Positions 38,070 to 50,676 of a stretch of 64,000 nt of DNA are shown here, in pieces. Origin of the DNA: Stratiolaelaps scimitus (Eukaryota; Arthropoda; Arachnida; Mesostigmata; Laelapidae); contig JABWDB010000001.1 in assembly GCA_019614645.1 (NCBI GenBank), positions 1,426,001-1,490,000 on the forward strand, in the 5' to 3' direction. The notes under the pieces are model-generated. The model made no database searches, was not told where the DNA came from, and was given only the letters and a program-made list of their open reading frames with translations. The position numbers were made by a program, and so were the translations under genes. The stretch's first letter is position 1. The number at the start of each line of letters is the position of its first letter.

Positions 38070-38288
38070 ATGATCCTTCAGCAGAGCTTCCCACAGGAGT
38101 CGTTCGAGGTCCACGGCGGGGAGAGTTTTGACGTCAACGACGAGCTGACAGGCGACGTACTCGAGCTGATGACACAGCTTCAGCAGATTCTGCCGAAAAA
38201 GACCGACAGCAAATTGGATATCATCGAGAGCGCCATCGAATACATCTCGGAGCTGAACGCAATGCTGATCGACAAGAAAGCTCCTTGA
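38070..38288 (+). CDS. Small basic-less HLH protein, Id/Extramacrochaetae-like (HLH gene 2)
   Basis: The frame encodes 72 residues from the ATG at 38070 (A at -3). Residues 29-42 are helix 1 (DVLELMTQLQQILP), 43-47 a five-residue loop (KKTDS) and 48-67 helix 2 (KLDIIESAIEYISELNAML followed by I). K-L-x-I-I-x-x-x-I-x-Y-I-x-x-L matches the helix 2 pattern of Id/Emc proteins. There is no basic DNA-binding region; residues 10-29 are acidic (E10, E13, E18, D21, D24, E25, D29). The likely role is titration of bHLH partners, by family analogy. Only five residues follow helix 2, so the long Emc or Id tail is missing. The frame is open upstream to 38001; 38001-38003 reads CAG after a T/G-rich tract and could be a splice acceptor, in which case the N-terminus would extend into an upstream exon. 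An AATAAA lies 689 bases after the stop. It is on the same strand as HLH gene 1, about 17 kb away. Confidence 0.8.
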   Translation: MILQQSFPQESFEVHGGESFDVNDELTGDVLELMTQLQQILPKKTDSKLDIIESAIEYISELNAMLIDKKAP

Positions 38289-38976
38289 ACAACGGGCCGC
38301 CATGAGAACTGAATCCCATCTTGAATCATTCGCCTTATCGGACAGGCCCCCACAGTGATGGCAGCGACCGGCGCCCGAGAGGCCAGTTCATTCTGCAGCG
38401 TAATCTCACTGATCAGTCGACTAAACACATTGCAGACGAAGAATGTCTTCGGGCTGACTTTCAGCCTTCAACATTTAACGTCCACGGTATCGCTTTCTTG
38501 CATTGCTTCGCAAGACCTTCGGATCCCTCTTTGAAATGCAGATGTGCAATGGTCAAACCCGTTTGTCCTCTAACCCACGTGTTTCGTCCGGCTGCAAGGC
38601 GGATGCACACGAATGGACCACGCGACCGGGGGCTCGACAAACACTTTGCATAGAGAGACCCCGCCACCGGCTCCCGGGGCACGGAGCCTTGAAATCGCCA
38701 GAACTGAAGCAACGCGTCAACTCTTCGGCTCTTGCTGTATGAACATCATGAATATTGGCCCGCAGCAGTTGCGTCGCGATATCGACACGTACAGCTCTGC
38801 CCTGATTGACCCGAGTATCAGAGTGGTGGCATGACGCTGATCCGTCACCGTGTGTGCGTGTGTTACCATCGTGTCTAGCTGCCCGCCTACCTAGTCGAAC
38901 ACGCTGTAGTATCAACTCTACATCTGGAGTATGCATTTTATGTATTTGTAAACAGGGATGTCGAGAGAGAGAGAGA

Positions 38977-38982
38977 AATAAA
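38977..38982 (+). terminator. Polyadenylation signal of HLH gene 2
   Basis: AATAAA directly follows a GA microsatellite and is followed by a T/G-containing stretch at 38993-39006. It is the first clear hexamer I found after the stop at 38288, predicting a 3' UTR of about 700 bases. Confidence 0.5.
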
Positions 38983-39184
38983 AATACATGGACGAGTGTC
39001 ATGTATCCTGAAAAGGCGTATGTTTTCACTGAGTTTACACAGTTAGCCGTAGATGGCTGATACAAGGGTACTATGAGAAGTAGGAAACAAGGAGAGTTTC
39101 TTTTTAATGCTTTTAGCACTTTCGTGAAAGATGGGATATGCTCAATCCCTAGCACGTGCTGATACGCTACTAGAGGAGTTTTGC

Positions 39185-39186
<2 letters not shown>

Positions 39187-39219
<33 letters not shown>
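39187..39219. repeat. (TA)n microsatellite
   Basis: Sixteen TA units, about 200 bases past the polyadenylation signal of HLH gene 2. Confidence 0.9.
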
Positions 39220-39220
<1 letters not shown>

Positions 39221-41326
39221 GGAAGAGGGAATGGGTCTCCAGCTTACGAGAGGGTATCCTTGTAGCTGGTTGCATTAGAACCACAACGAAAGTGGGCGGC
39301 TTACAACGGCACGCTTGAGGAGTTCGTGACATTGTCAATATCCACGACGCTTGCAAAACGCACGACTTGCATCAGGAGAAACTTGCTCTCTTGCTGAGCT
39401 ACTTAGGAGAGAGTTTCTCGTGGATTTCGCCTAGACAAGGAACTCTGACAGTACAAGCACCTGCGCAGCTGGTTGTTGCTTGTATCTCGTACAGCATGAA
39501 CGCGATTTCGAGCGTTCACTGCTCGATAAATCCGAGCGTATTATAGTCGCATGTACTCAAGTGTGGTGCTTCACGAGTTACTATAGTAATTCACTATTTG
39601 TATTTTTTTTGCCTTCGATTCTAGTCATTCTAGCGATGCAAGTTAATTCTAATATAACAAGAGAGTAGTAGTTAATTGCTCAGCAATAGTATTAGTGAAA
39701 TTCGGGAGTCGTTTGCAGCTTGGCTTTTTCTCTTGTCCAGGACATAACGTTTGGTATTCACCAGCATCTACTGTCTCGTGGTCCATATGTCTTTTGTCTG
39801 TCGACCACTCGCCCGGCAACAACTGGCCCGTCTCTATATCCCCCTATATTTAGCTAGACACATGCTAACTAGCTCGTCATCTCTGGTGTTTGATACGTTT
39901 TTAGGATGACAAAAACGAGGCAAATATTTTCTCACCAATCCAGCCGAATTTCGAGCCTTCGCACATAGAAGAAGCTGCCATGCCCGGCGAAGACAATACA
40001 GAGGTGCTGCTCTCAATGCTGAGCGATAACTTGAAAATGTGTCGCCTCAGCTGGCGTGCTCATTGCACAGGCTGTGCCCCCTGCTCGCATGCATCGTTGC
40101 GTAAGCAGATTCTTCATCAGCCTCTGAAGTGCGCTGATGTGTTTGTCTAGCCAAATGCGAGTGGACTACAGATCAGTGACCGGCGCAGACTGCAGTTTCC
40201 CTCATACATTGTCCCTTCTGGGCATCTTCGTCGTTAGAAGACGTTGTACAACATTTTGCTACAACACTATACATAATGCCACGGACGAACATCCACCGTC
40301 CTCCGCACAAATATGTGCCCATAACTCGTATACTGTAGAAATCAAAACTCTATGAGTAGATCAAGTAAATTGTGCACACGGTTGAAGCCGGCTTCTACCC
40401 GCTGTCCACTCTGCTGAGGTCCATGCCGTGTGGTGGGATTCTGAGTTTACCCATAGGTCAGATTCAGATAGATTGCGTGCGCCGCCGCCGCCAATCAGTC
40501 CCCTCGCTCCATATTGTACAATCGTTGTTCGCTGGCCCGCGCACTTATCTCGAGCCACCTTAACTATCTGGTGCCCTTGGCGAGCGGGGCTGATATTCGG
40601 CTAAGGGTAAGATCGTGTCGTGCACACCGCCCGATGTCATCCGGACAGAATCGGCCAGGCCTATGTGCGGCGGATGCAATTATCCGAGCATAAGGACTAT
40701 GTCCAGGGGCACGTCCGAGGCTCGTTTACACGCCTCTTCTCACAGGCCATCAACTCAATCGAACAGCCAACGCCGGCTTGGTGGCCTAAAGACAGCGACA
40801 GCAGAATCAGCCGCCGCCGCCGCCACCACCACATCCAAACGTGTAGTATCTTCTATTATATCTCCGGCGCACAACGATCGCAATCATCCACGCACAGCTG
40901 ACATGAGTCAGCTCATTCATTCATTGTGAGAATAGTACCAGTCGAACTACCCACAACGACTACAACTCCCATTCGAGTGGTGGTTGTAGTTGTCGCTGCA
41001 GCGTTGGCAATGATAGTATGCGAACCCATGCCAAGGAGGATCTCTCACCACCCCCACCATCCCCCCCATAAGCTATGTCGTTGTGTCGACATCGTCTTGT
41101 TCTTCGCTTCTGATCCTCTCCCGTCTTCCGCTTTTACCACCGGCCACCGGCGTCCGCCGAAGTATCCGATCACCCGACTGCTCACCAACGGACATGTCCG
41201 GGGAGTGCCATCGCTAACAACTAACACAGCAGCCCGTCTGTCTGCCCGGGGGTTTGTGTGCGGCGGGGGTTGAGTCTGTCACGACTCTCGCGCGCGTTGT
41301 CCTTTACCACACTGCTAACGCCAACA

Positions 41327-41358
41327 GGCGGCGGCGGCGGCGGCGGTGGCGGCGGTGG
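41327..41358 (+). repeat. (GGC)n microsatellite
   Basis: About ten GGC/GGT units. Confidence 0.85.
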
Positions 41359-43426
41359 CTGATCAAGTCGGCTTGTCCAGTCAGTGTACCCTCGAGACTT
41401 CCCTGAAAAGAGAAAGAGAGAGAGAGATAGATAGAGGGAGCCGCCATGGTCGTGCTGATCATCGGTGTGAGTGCATTCTGTGCATGTGCGGAGAGCAGCG
41501 GACAGCGAACTCTATTCGATGCACTCGACAGTTCACAATGTGTGCACATCTACTCAGCATTAGTAGTGGTGTACTGGAACTTGGAGCTGACACATGTTAG
41601 CTGACGAAGCATACGCTGCATAGGCAGACATATAGATAGATAAGCAGTCAGGCAGATAGGCCAGCCATACACCACCGAAGCCGTGCTAACCCTGCTGCTA
41701 CATAGGCCGATGGCATGCGCATATTATGTACATATGTGACTGACTTCATCCCGAATGACTCAATGCTGATGGCTTCGGCTTGAGAGAGAGAGAGAGGGGG
41801 GGATTCGAGTCGCTAGCTGGAGCACGATGACTACGACGGCGGCGGCTGGCTGGACTCAGGAGTCCCTCGTGAATAGGCACATAGGCGGACAGACCCTTAC
41901 GGTGGTACACTAGTCCACTGCCACTCTACACAACACTACTCAGTACACCCTGGGTGAGTAGCCGCCCGGCGGGCAACCCAGCACAGGTGTTTCGTCGAGA
42001 GCAGGTGTGGTGCTGCCTGGCTGCCGCTGCTGGCAGGGACAGCTCCGCTGGGAATCGTCCTCCCGACCGGCTGCTGTCGTTCGTTCCGCGAGTTTCGTTC
42101 GAATCGGCGATGGTAGCAGCAGCAGCGGCAACGGTGGCACGATGTGCGCCACCCCGCTGCCGCGCATAGAACATCTTGCCTACATCTGCCTGCTAGAAGG
42201 TTTAGCAGCAGCACCACCACCACCACCAGCAGCATCAGCAGTGTCTATGTATGTAGCGTCAATCGTTGCAAACACACACACACACTCGGCAAACGAATCA
42301 GTCTGCTCCTGGTGCCAATGCAGCAGCAATCCGTCCCAGACAATCTGCTGCTGTTGTCATCTCTATGCTATGGACAAACGACACTTTCGTAGATATCGTG
42401 CGAACACACACGCAGAGACGTTCTATAGAGAGAATGAAGGGGTACATCCTGTTACACACATGGGGCCACAAGCAAGTGTTGCAAAACAAAAATATGCTCC
42501 TCTATCTCCCGGATGCCACCACATGGAGAGCCATGCGGTGATGAGCCGGCCAGCCGCTCACGATGAGCGTTATCCGAGACAAGCTGTTCATGAACGCCAC
42601 GGCATATTGACGACGACTGGCAAAGATGACCGGCATCTCCGAAATGTGTTTTTTTTGTTCTAGAAAAAGATTTCTGGAATCTCGGGACGCCGTCGAATTG
42701 TGCCATGTTTTGTAGTGTCAACCCCTCGGCGTCTCGACGTTCGTTGTTGAAACGGAAATACCAGCAACTATCATATGTTGAAAGGGTCTAGCCGATTCGT
42801 TCAAAACGTCCCTTTACTGCAGATCAAATATGTAATCGCTGTTGAGAGCAGGTTTACCTAAATACACAAATCAGTTGATGGCGAAAGAACTCATCAAGTT
42901 AGTGCTATTTGATTGTGATTTGCATTGATCGATCGTCACGACCCGTCCTCTGTGCGATCCTTGCGGAAGTCTTAACTAGTTTATTATGATGGGAATCTTA
43001 GCTCTTAGCTGATCTCCCCAGCGGCGGGTTGTGTTCTCAGACGGCTGCTTCTCTGTTACACATCGTCGTTGTAAAGTTCTCTCTCTCTCTATCTCTCGCT
43101 CTCCCTCAATAAGTTGGCGCCTACGCGTACCAATGTCTCATCTGTTCGTTCGCTGTAAGGCTATGCATCGCACCCCCATCCAACCTGACAACAGCTCGCT
43201 GGCTGTTGTTGTCGTCGTCTTCGTCACTTTTGCCAGATCTGTCCGTGGCCCGATCTCGTTGTGGTTGACGGCCGTTGCGGGCTGGTTGCGCTGCGGCGTC
43301 CTCACACTCGGCCTGTTTCTTAGGGGGAACAGTGTCCACAAACGGAGGATCCGCCAACGAGCTGTGAGAGCCGCCCGCTGTTAACTCGGTAACCTTCGGC
43401 CATTGCCGCCTTCGCCCTGATCTCAC

Positions 43427-43455
43427 CGTCTCTCTCTCTCTCTCTCTCTCTCTCG
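43427..43455 (+). repeat. (TC)n microsatellite
   Basis: About 13 TC units. Similar TC/GA tracts occur at 200-219, 11883-11901, 14053-14072, 36980-36994, 46915-46941, 48697-48722, 57280-57299 and 63466-63490. Confidence 0.9.
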
Positions 43456-43702
43456 CGGAACTGCCGAAGCCTGGCTCAGACGAGTTGTGCCCGACACTGG
43501 CCGCCCGCTCAGCTCCCATCGCTTCGAGTATTCTACGCCACCGGTTGTAGTAGTCTGCCGCGTTTCACAGTACCGTCCATCTGTTCACATTGGTTCGTTC
43601 GTTCTCTGGCGAGCAGCAGATTGCATTCTCACCAGTCAGTCGACGCTCTCCCATATCATCGTCAAGCGTCACCGGCTGCTGTTAGCCGTTCCGCTCTCAC
43701 TG

Positions 43703-43705
43703 TTG

Positions 43706-43736
<31 letters not shown>

Positions 43737-43741
43737 TGCCT
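43703..43741 (+). repeat. TTG/CTG trinucleotide tract
   Basis: Four TTG units and eight CTG units. The Leu- or Val/Ala-rich frames here are repeat-derived. Confidence 0.85.
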
Positions 43742-45549
43742 CTTCTGCTGTTCCTATTGCTGCCGAAGCGGCTGCGCTTCTTCGCGGCCTATATCGCACC
43801 TGCACAACGAGGAAAGGAAAGCAACTCCCTGCTCCTTCGGATGCTGCTGCACAATACGACTACAAGGCACACACACAGTGAGACTCACAAACGCACAAGG
43901 CCTTACGGTTTCATCTCTCTCTCGCTCTCTCACTGACTCCAAGTCACTGTGTGTGTGTCTCAGTCGGGCGTCTTGAGTCACCCGCTCTTCGCAGTGGCTA
44001 TTACCGGCTGATGTATCCGTTCGGGCCAGCCGCAGACTGCTACCTAGCTAGCTATCAGGATGGCCTAGCACGAGCTGGCCAAGCAGAGACACACACACCA
44101 TCGTCGAGGAAGGACAGAGCCGACGGCTGGCGGCTCAGCTGCGACTTCCGAGTTGAGATCAGCACGACCGCATCAGCAGCAGCAGCAGCCGAGCAACATC
44201 AGACACAGGGACAACAACAACAAGCAACAACGGCGGGAACGGTAGCGTCTAGCGCCGTTGCCGCAGCAGCGGCACCAGAAGGATCACCACTGCCGCCGCC
44301 GCCACCACCACAACCACAACCACAGCCACCGTCACCACTGGGACGGGCACTGTCGTCGGCAGTCCCAGGCGTCGGCAGGAGTTAGGGCAACTCGTTGTCG
44401 TTGTCGTCTAACCTGGCCGCAGTTCGCCGCCACAGCCGTTGCGTCCCCAGCCTCCAATTGGTTTCGTCGCTGCCGCTGCTCGTGCAGCTGCGGCTGCTGC
44501 CGTCGCCGCCGCCGCCACAGCTGCTAAACCAGCGATACTATAGCTATCTATCTGAAAACGTCAGTTGCCTGTCCGGCTGCCTGTGCCTGTTTGGCCGGTA
44601 AACGACAAACACTGTCCATACGGACGGTATCTGTAGACAGTCACTGACTGGCAGTACCTGGCCCAAGCAGCAGCGAGGTGGCAGCAGCAGACGTGTGGTG
44701 GTCGTTCGACCTTCTTCGTTGTTGGCTGCAGTTCTACTGTTCGATTCCGCCGTCCCATCAGCGGAACCGCAGCAGAGGAAGGACGAAACCGCCATGAGAC
44801 GGCGTAGTCCCATGGTACCAGTCGCTGTGATAGTTGTAGCTGAATAGTAGTCATTCATGAGGTGTCTACATCTGCTATGGCATGCAGTATAGAGTTTTCG
44901 TTCAGAGAGCCAGCCCAAAGCGTCGACTAATCACATCGGTGTGTCATTGCCAAGTCCGCTATCACTGCTGCTCATTCAGTTAAGCTTTCACTCGAGTCTC
45001 ATCGGCGTCCAGTCTCTCTGGTTCACAATGAACGTGAAAAACGACGGCTAACCGCGTGTGTACGCGGCTACACGGTAAACGGTGCTCTGCACCCAGCCCA
45101 TGTCTGCATCTAGACAGAAAGAGGTTGTGGCTTGCGGTGCACAGCTGCATGTTAACTGAAATGCCTTATGACGAAAAGGTGAACATTGTACATTATATAT
45201 ATACACATTATTATGCGTATAGGCACCAACCTGGCCATCCTTATATACTAGGTTAGGTTTCTGGGAAGAGCGAGAGAGGCAGAGAGTGGACGTCTTAAAC
45301 GACCAAGCAAACGGTGCAGCAGCTGAATTCAGCCAGTACAAGATGTTCGAACCGCAGCCGACCGTGGTGCATAACATGACATAAGCTGTATAGGCCGCTG
45401 CAATCTATCTAACAGGCTGTGGACATACGATTGATGAGCCGACAACGTACAAATTTCGTCTCGACCAGTCAGTGGTCATCAATGAGGGCCGAAGGACACG
45501 TCGCTAAAGTAGCGCTCTGATCGGAGAAAGCCCAAGCCACCTGAGGATC

Positions 45550-45608
45550 ACAACATATATAAATATATATATATATACGTCTATATGTAATATATATATA
45601 TATATAAT
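45550..45608. repeat. Interrupted (TA)n tracts
   Basis: Two TA tracts separated by CGTCTATATGTAA. Confidence 0.85.
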
Positions 45609-45820
45609 GTAACTTAACAAATGACCACTTAACACACACGAGGTATTCAATGTTCAGAGCCATCTCGCTGCAATAGAAAATACAGTATGTGGGCAGACCC
45701 TCAAAAAATCGAATGCTATTATCGAGAAAATATTAGATGAGCATTATTGAAAGAATCTACAAAAGTCAATCCAGTCAGCTATTCACTCGAACGAAATATC
45801 GCTGGGTGATAATGTTGAAT

Positions 45821-45900
45821 GCCGCCGCGGTGCGCTGAATCCGACGTCGGACCCAGAACCCGTCGGTGACGGGCTCGATCCGCAGCCGGCGATCAGTAAT
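45821..45900 (+). repeat. tRNA-derived SINE-like sequence (Ruka-like)
   Basis: It starts GCCGCCGCGGTGCGCTG, passes through GTCGGACCCAGAACCCGTCG and has a B-box-like GGCTCGATCCG at 45872-45882, ending CAGCCGGCGATC. The arrangement resembles the tRNA-related head of Ruka-type SINEs described in ticks, where GCCGCGG pairs with the closing CCGCGGC. The A box is degraded. This is the best hint that the host is an acarine; the match is from memory of the family pattern. Confidence 0.4.
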
Positions 45901-46453
45901 TTTATCTACTGATATCAATTCATCAGATCCATATGCCAATGTCTGCCCGCCGTGCAGTCACCTTTAACTGACGTGATCGTTACTGCACGCTCCGATCATG
46001 GTGCATACAGTCGAAATGCTCTTCACCACTCTGTGGTCAATAGGCCTTTAACAGGGTTGTCAGTGCTGAGAGGTTTAATCTTCGTCTTTTGTATACAATT
46101 TGAAAATATACGCGTGTCAGCGTGGATAATGTACGGAATGACACCACAAACATTTCGGCAACGGATACTGACAATTTTTATTAGCTATGAGTTGCTGTTT
46201 TAAGTTAAACAAATTCATAGAAATATCTATCTGGTATTCGATCAAGAAATACTGTTGTTCTCCCCGAATGTGAGAACAGCGTGTTACGATGACCAATCAG
46301 GAATGGGCGTTTAGTCAACAAAATGAGTAGGTGCGTATGCCATTAGTTATTCCAATGTTGATTATTCGTATACGCCTAAAATTACGGCGGCATAATGCTC
46401 GTCCACAGGGAGCTGTTACGAGCTGTAATGTAAAATAAACGATGCGCTTCTAT

Positions 46454-46484
<31 letters not shown>
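46454..46484. repeat. (TA)n microsatellite
   Basis: Fifteen TA units ending in CACATGTG. Confidence 0.85.
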
Positions 46485-46489
<5 letters not shown>

Positions 46490-48949
46490 GTGCCACCAGT
46501 AAGTAATGTTTGCTCAGATAAGTGTCTGTGTGATTCTTAGCTATGCACCAACCATCACAGCGCTACAATTTCGACATTTCTTCTAAATATTTTGTGTATC
46601 AATCTCTCTCTCTCTCCCTCATATCGATCCCGTCCCAGTCAGTCAGCCAGTCAACAATGCAATTAGATGATCGGCGGAAACTCGTTTTGACGAACAGAAG
46701 GGCACTCCGGTCGTTGAGATCGTTCGAGCGGTGGGTATCTATCTACTATAGAATTTATTATACAATATATGGCTTGGTGAGCGGCCTTCACCACCCACGA
46801 TTGAAGGAGAAGGTTAGAAATCTGAAGCAGCGGCAGCAACAACGATTCCCATTGACACAAACTATTAGTCACTTTGTGAACCACGGATGCGAGGCAGAGC
46901 GAGAGATAAAGAAGGAGAGAGAGAGAGAGAGAGAGAGATGAGAGAGTGAACTAGAATTACGGGTATCCAATAGTGCTGCGGCTGTTGATGGCCATGGTGG
47001 TGGTGGTGGTGGTGTTTAGTGCTGAACACTCTCACCGACAGCTCCGAACAGCTCATGGGCCTACTCTCTCTCTCCCCTGGCCTGATCTGTTCTTCGGGCC
47101 TCAGAACAACAGCAGCAACCCTACTCGGAGAAACAGCAGCATCAGCAAAGGACACCCTTTAGTATCAGTGCGGCGGCAGCTGGCAGCGCCTGGGAACAAC
47201 GGCCAGGTCGTCGGCAATCCAGGTGTCCAGGTCCTCCTGCCTGCGCGAGTGCCTGCTCGTCCCAGGCACAGCACTTCGCCAGGCAGCCGCAGCAACAGCA
47301 GCGGAGACGCCCGGCTGCCTTGCTGCTGCTGGGACCAAAGCCAGCAGCTTGGCTGCTAGCGAGCTCGATGCTGGTTTGCTGCTCTGTAATCGTCTGACCA
47401 GTTGCAGAAACAGAACTCCTCTGTTCTGGGCGCGAGCGACTCCCGAGGTTCCTGAATCTCTATCTATCTGTCCTCCGTCTGACTGACTGGCGGTTGACTG
47501 TGCGAATCTACTATCGTTGTCGCTGTAGTTGCTGCAGAAGTAGTCCGGTCTATGGCCGGGCCAATGCGCTCCACCTGGATAGTCCTGGATACCAATGTGT
47601 GTCCTGTATGTTAGGCACTGCCCAGACCTCAAGCGCTACCCGCAGCAGCAGCATCATCTCGTTGCCAGCGTTCATCTGGCATCAGCAGCACCCGCCGCCG
47701 CCGCCGCTGCAGCAGCCTGGAGTCTGGCGGAAGCCGTAGATATTTCCCCTCTATGAACTGCGCTACCAGCAGTCGTGTATCGGTTAGCTGAGCAGCAGAG
47801 CAACCAGATGTACTGTATTCTACCATGTAGATACAGCAAACCACTGCCTCATCTACGACATCGCCTCCAATAGCAACCGCCACCGCCGCCGCCTCCTCAT
47901 CCTTCCCGTTACCGTCTTCAGCATCTCCGCCACCGGTAGCTACCCAATGGTAGCGTGTGATGCAGCATTGGTAGATTGATGTGCGTGTGTCTCGTCCCGT
48001 CTTCGTATGTGTAGCCACAACCGAGAACAACGATATCACTGCACATCACTTCACTCAGTCTACTTGATACTCCACGGGAGGGCGCACCGGAAGGAGCGCA
48101 GGAAGTTGAGGAAAAGCGCTGGCGCTGGCGCTGGCGGCGGGCGTTCACACCACACGACAGCCAGCCAGCCATCCTCCGCGACAGAGTCTACGCGCGGGCT
48201 CGAAGCGCTGCCCGTGCGATGTCAATATCAGCTAGGCACAAGGCGCTCGACGGACATTTTCTGCGGGCTTCTACACGCTGGAGCTAATATACACCAGCGA
48301 GGTACCCTACCACTGGAGGGACCCCCGTGCTCGATGGGGGACTGCTGCATGCTACAGATGCACATCGCATCGCTGAGCTGTAAGCAACTGTCCAAGAGAG
48401 AGAAAGACCGAGAGAGGAACGGCGGAGAACAGTAAGGATGAAGAACAACAGAATCAAGTCGAATATTAACAACGACTAGTGTATTATTATTATTATACTA
48501 GAGCAGCATCGAAGAACGATCGAAGTCTGCCTTTGTCGAATCGGCCGACGTGCTGACCTCAACGCGTCGGCACCGTTAGCGGAGGGCAACCAGTGTTGAA
48601 CGAGCATGCATGCATAGACGATTATGTAGAAGTCCGCGAGTATGTGATTCGCAATCCAAGTCAAATTTTAACAAACTTGATGGTAATCTCCTTCGATCTC
48701 TCTCTTTCTCTCTCTCTCTCTATGTCGACTATTTTGCACATCGTTGTCTAATGCGAGCCCTGTCTACCCAATGGCTAAAGTTGTAAAACCATTTGTCGCT
48801 CGTTCAGTAGTGCTTCTGTGCATGTAGGTCTGTGTGTCGTCCAAGTACATCCCCAATACATGATAAGCTGTTGGTTGATCATTCGAGATCGACCCGCTCG
48901 AAATTCAAGGCGTCGATCAATAGCCTATTTAAGATGTATGCCATGTACG

Positions 48950-48983
48950 ATATATATATATATATATATATACATATATATAT
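48950..48983. repeat. (TA)n microsatellite next to tRNA-like sequence
   Basis: TA tract with one C interruption, about 30 bases before the tRNA-like sequence at 49014. Confidence 0.85.
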
Positions 48984-49013
48984 TTGCAACGTGGAATTTT
49001 GGATGGCCTCGTC

Positions 49014-49095
49014 GGTGAGTTGGCCGAGTTAAATCGGCCAACCACGTCGCGTTTCAGGTATTACATATATCTCTCAGGTTCGAGACCGTTGTCAA
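49014..49095 (+). repeat. Type II tRNA-like (Leu/Ser-like) pseudogene or SINE head
   Basis: TGGCCGAGTTA at 49021-49031 matches the A box of leucine and serine tRNAs. GCGTTTCAGGT at about 49049-49059 resembles the anticodon arm of a CAG leucine tRNA. GGTTCGAGACC at 49077-49087 is a perfect B-box match. The A to B distance suits a tRNA with a long variable arm. The T arm and acceptor stem do not pair properly, so it is not an intact tRNA gene. Confidence 0.4.
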
Positions 49096-49099
49096 GACG

Positions 49100-50676
49100 A
49101 CCTCTGTCCGTACGCCTGCATGTCTATTTGTCTCAACAGAACGAACTGCGGTAGCGCTTGTGAACTCTCAGCGTCGGAGCGATGAATATAAGCATCCACA
49201 CTAGCTGCAATAAAATCCCCTCTCATCCAGTCGGTTTTGATGCAAACGTTGATAAAAGTACACCGCCGCTGTGGGTTCGTTCGTTCAAGGCGACTGATCC
49301 AATTCGGGTCTATCAGAGAGTAAGCACCTGACCTGAATGTCTTCGTGCTCATCTTGCGACTGGGTGTTCTCGAAAGCATCCACGACCCAGCTCTACTGAA
49401 TTTCCTTCGCATCATCATCATCATCTGGTGATCTTCCAGCAGTACCTATTCGGCATCATGGTGGAAGCAGTGGTCCTACCGGTCATCGCAGTTCGTTAGG
49501 TTTCCCAGGCCGGCACGCTGGACAGGACTCGATGGGGTCCGGCTCAACACAAACCCAGCCCAGCTGAACTGCGCTGAATCGCTCTCACACCATCAGGAAC
49601 AACCGTCAGCCAACAGATCGGCAAGCGGATAAATCGCTTCAAGTCTGAAGGAACAACACAAGTTGTAGCCGAAACTCGCATCTATCTATATTTGTCCATT
49701 CGTCCATCAGTCCTGTCTGTCTGTCCTGCGCCTGCGCGTCCTGAAGTATACGGCGAGCTAACGAAGGCTCTGCCGACGATGCGTTCACCGGCCAACGCAC
49801 CTGCAGACGATCCAGATGTGCGGCCAGCTGACATTGTCTAAACGGCGGGAAAACGTCTCAATGAGAAGAAATAGCCAAAGGAAACAGAAATTCAATCGTG
49901 AATAGAAAGATACATACATACATAGGTCGGCTAGCTAACACGTAAACTGTAGCAAGACACTGTAGCTGATACAGTTTGCAGTGCCAGCGATCGTGGACAC
50001 TGCATTTGACGTCCTGTGTTGTATGTTTACTTGGCATACGGCGCTGGCTTACGTTTAGTGCTACATAGAAGCCATTGGATCAAAGTTCATGGCCAGACGC
50101 GTCAAACTACCAAGAGTATCAGAGATCTTGAAAATATTATCTATCTTTCTCTATCAGGCACGCTGACTATGATGACTCGATAATTGAATTAGGTTAAGAG
50201 ATCATTTATTGAGAGATGCGTTGTGTCTATATATTACGCATGGTATATTATGTATGGATAGCTTCAATTTGTAAAAGTAATGAGCGATACAGTCGTAGCA
50301 AGTGAGTAGTTTTATAAGTAAATAAATATAGTACCATATTACGATTGTGAAAATAAGCCCCATTATTGTTTCAAATATAGATATGTATTTGAACAATATA
50401 TGTACGCTAGACTTACGTGTAGAGTTCGTTGTCAAAAACATTGCTGCATGTATGAATGAATGCTACTCTTTAACGTCTGCGTACAAAAAGGTGGCAATTT
50501 TTATCTAAACAATAGATGTATAATGTCTTAAATGAATGCTGAGATCATACAGTCAACTCTACACTATTTCAGCATCATCGGATGATTGCATAATTAGCGA
50601 TGACCCAAAATCAAAACTGTTCGAGCACAATTTTCGGTGTCTGCGTAATACTTTCGGTTGCTGAGAAGGAACGTTC

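Larger units (their letters stand above)
39000..48700. other. Second trinucleotide-repeat-rich block, no recognised gene
   Basis: CAG/CTG/GGC and TC tracts dominate 40.4-48.0 kb. The frame at about 44170-44385 would give Ala/Gln runs followed by a Pro/Gln stretch, protein-like low complexity, but frames on the other strand and in other phases are equally open. I do not call it a gene. Confidence 0.4.

Noticed and set aside
38553..39356. Longest frame of the window, 267 residues on the minus strand
   Set aside because: It lies antisense to the 3' UTR of HLH gene 2 and runs through a TA microsatellite (IYIYIY). No domain is visible.
43951..44385. Ala/Gln/Pro-rich 144-residue frame
   Set aside because: It is low complexity with equally open alternative frames and no start context or domain support.
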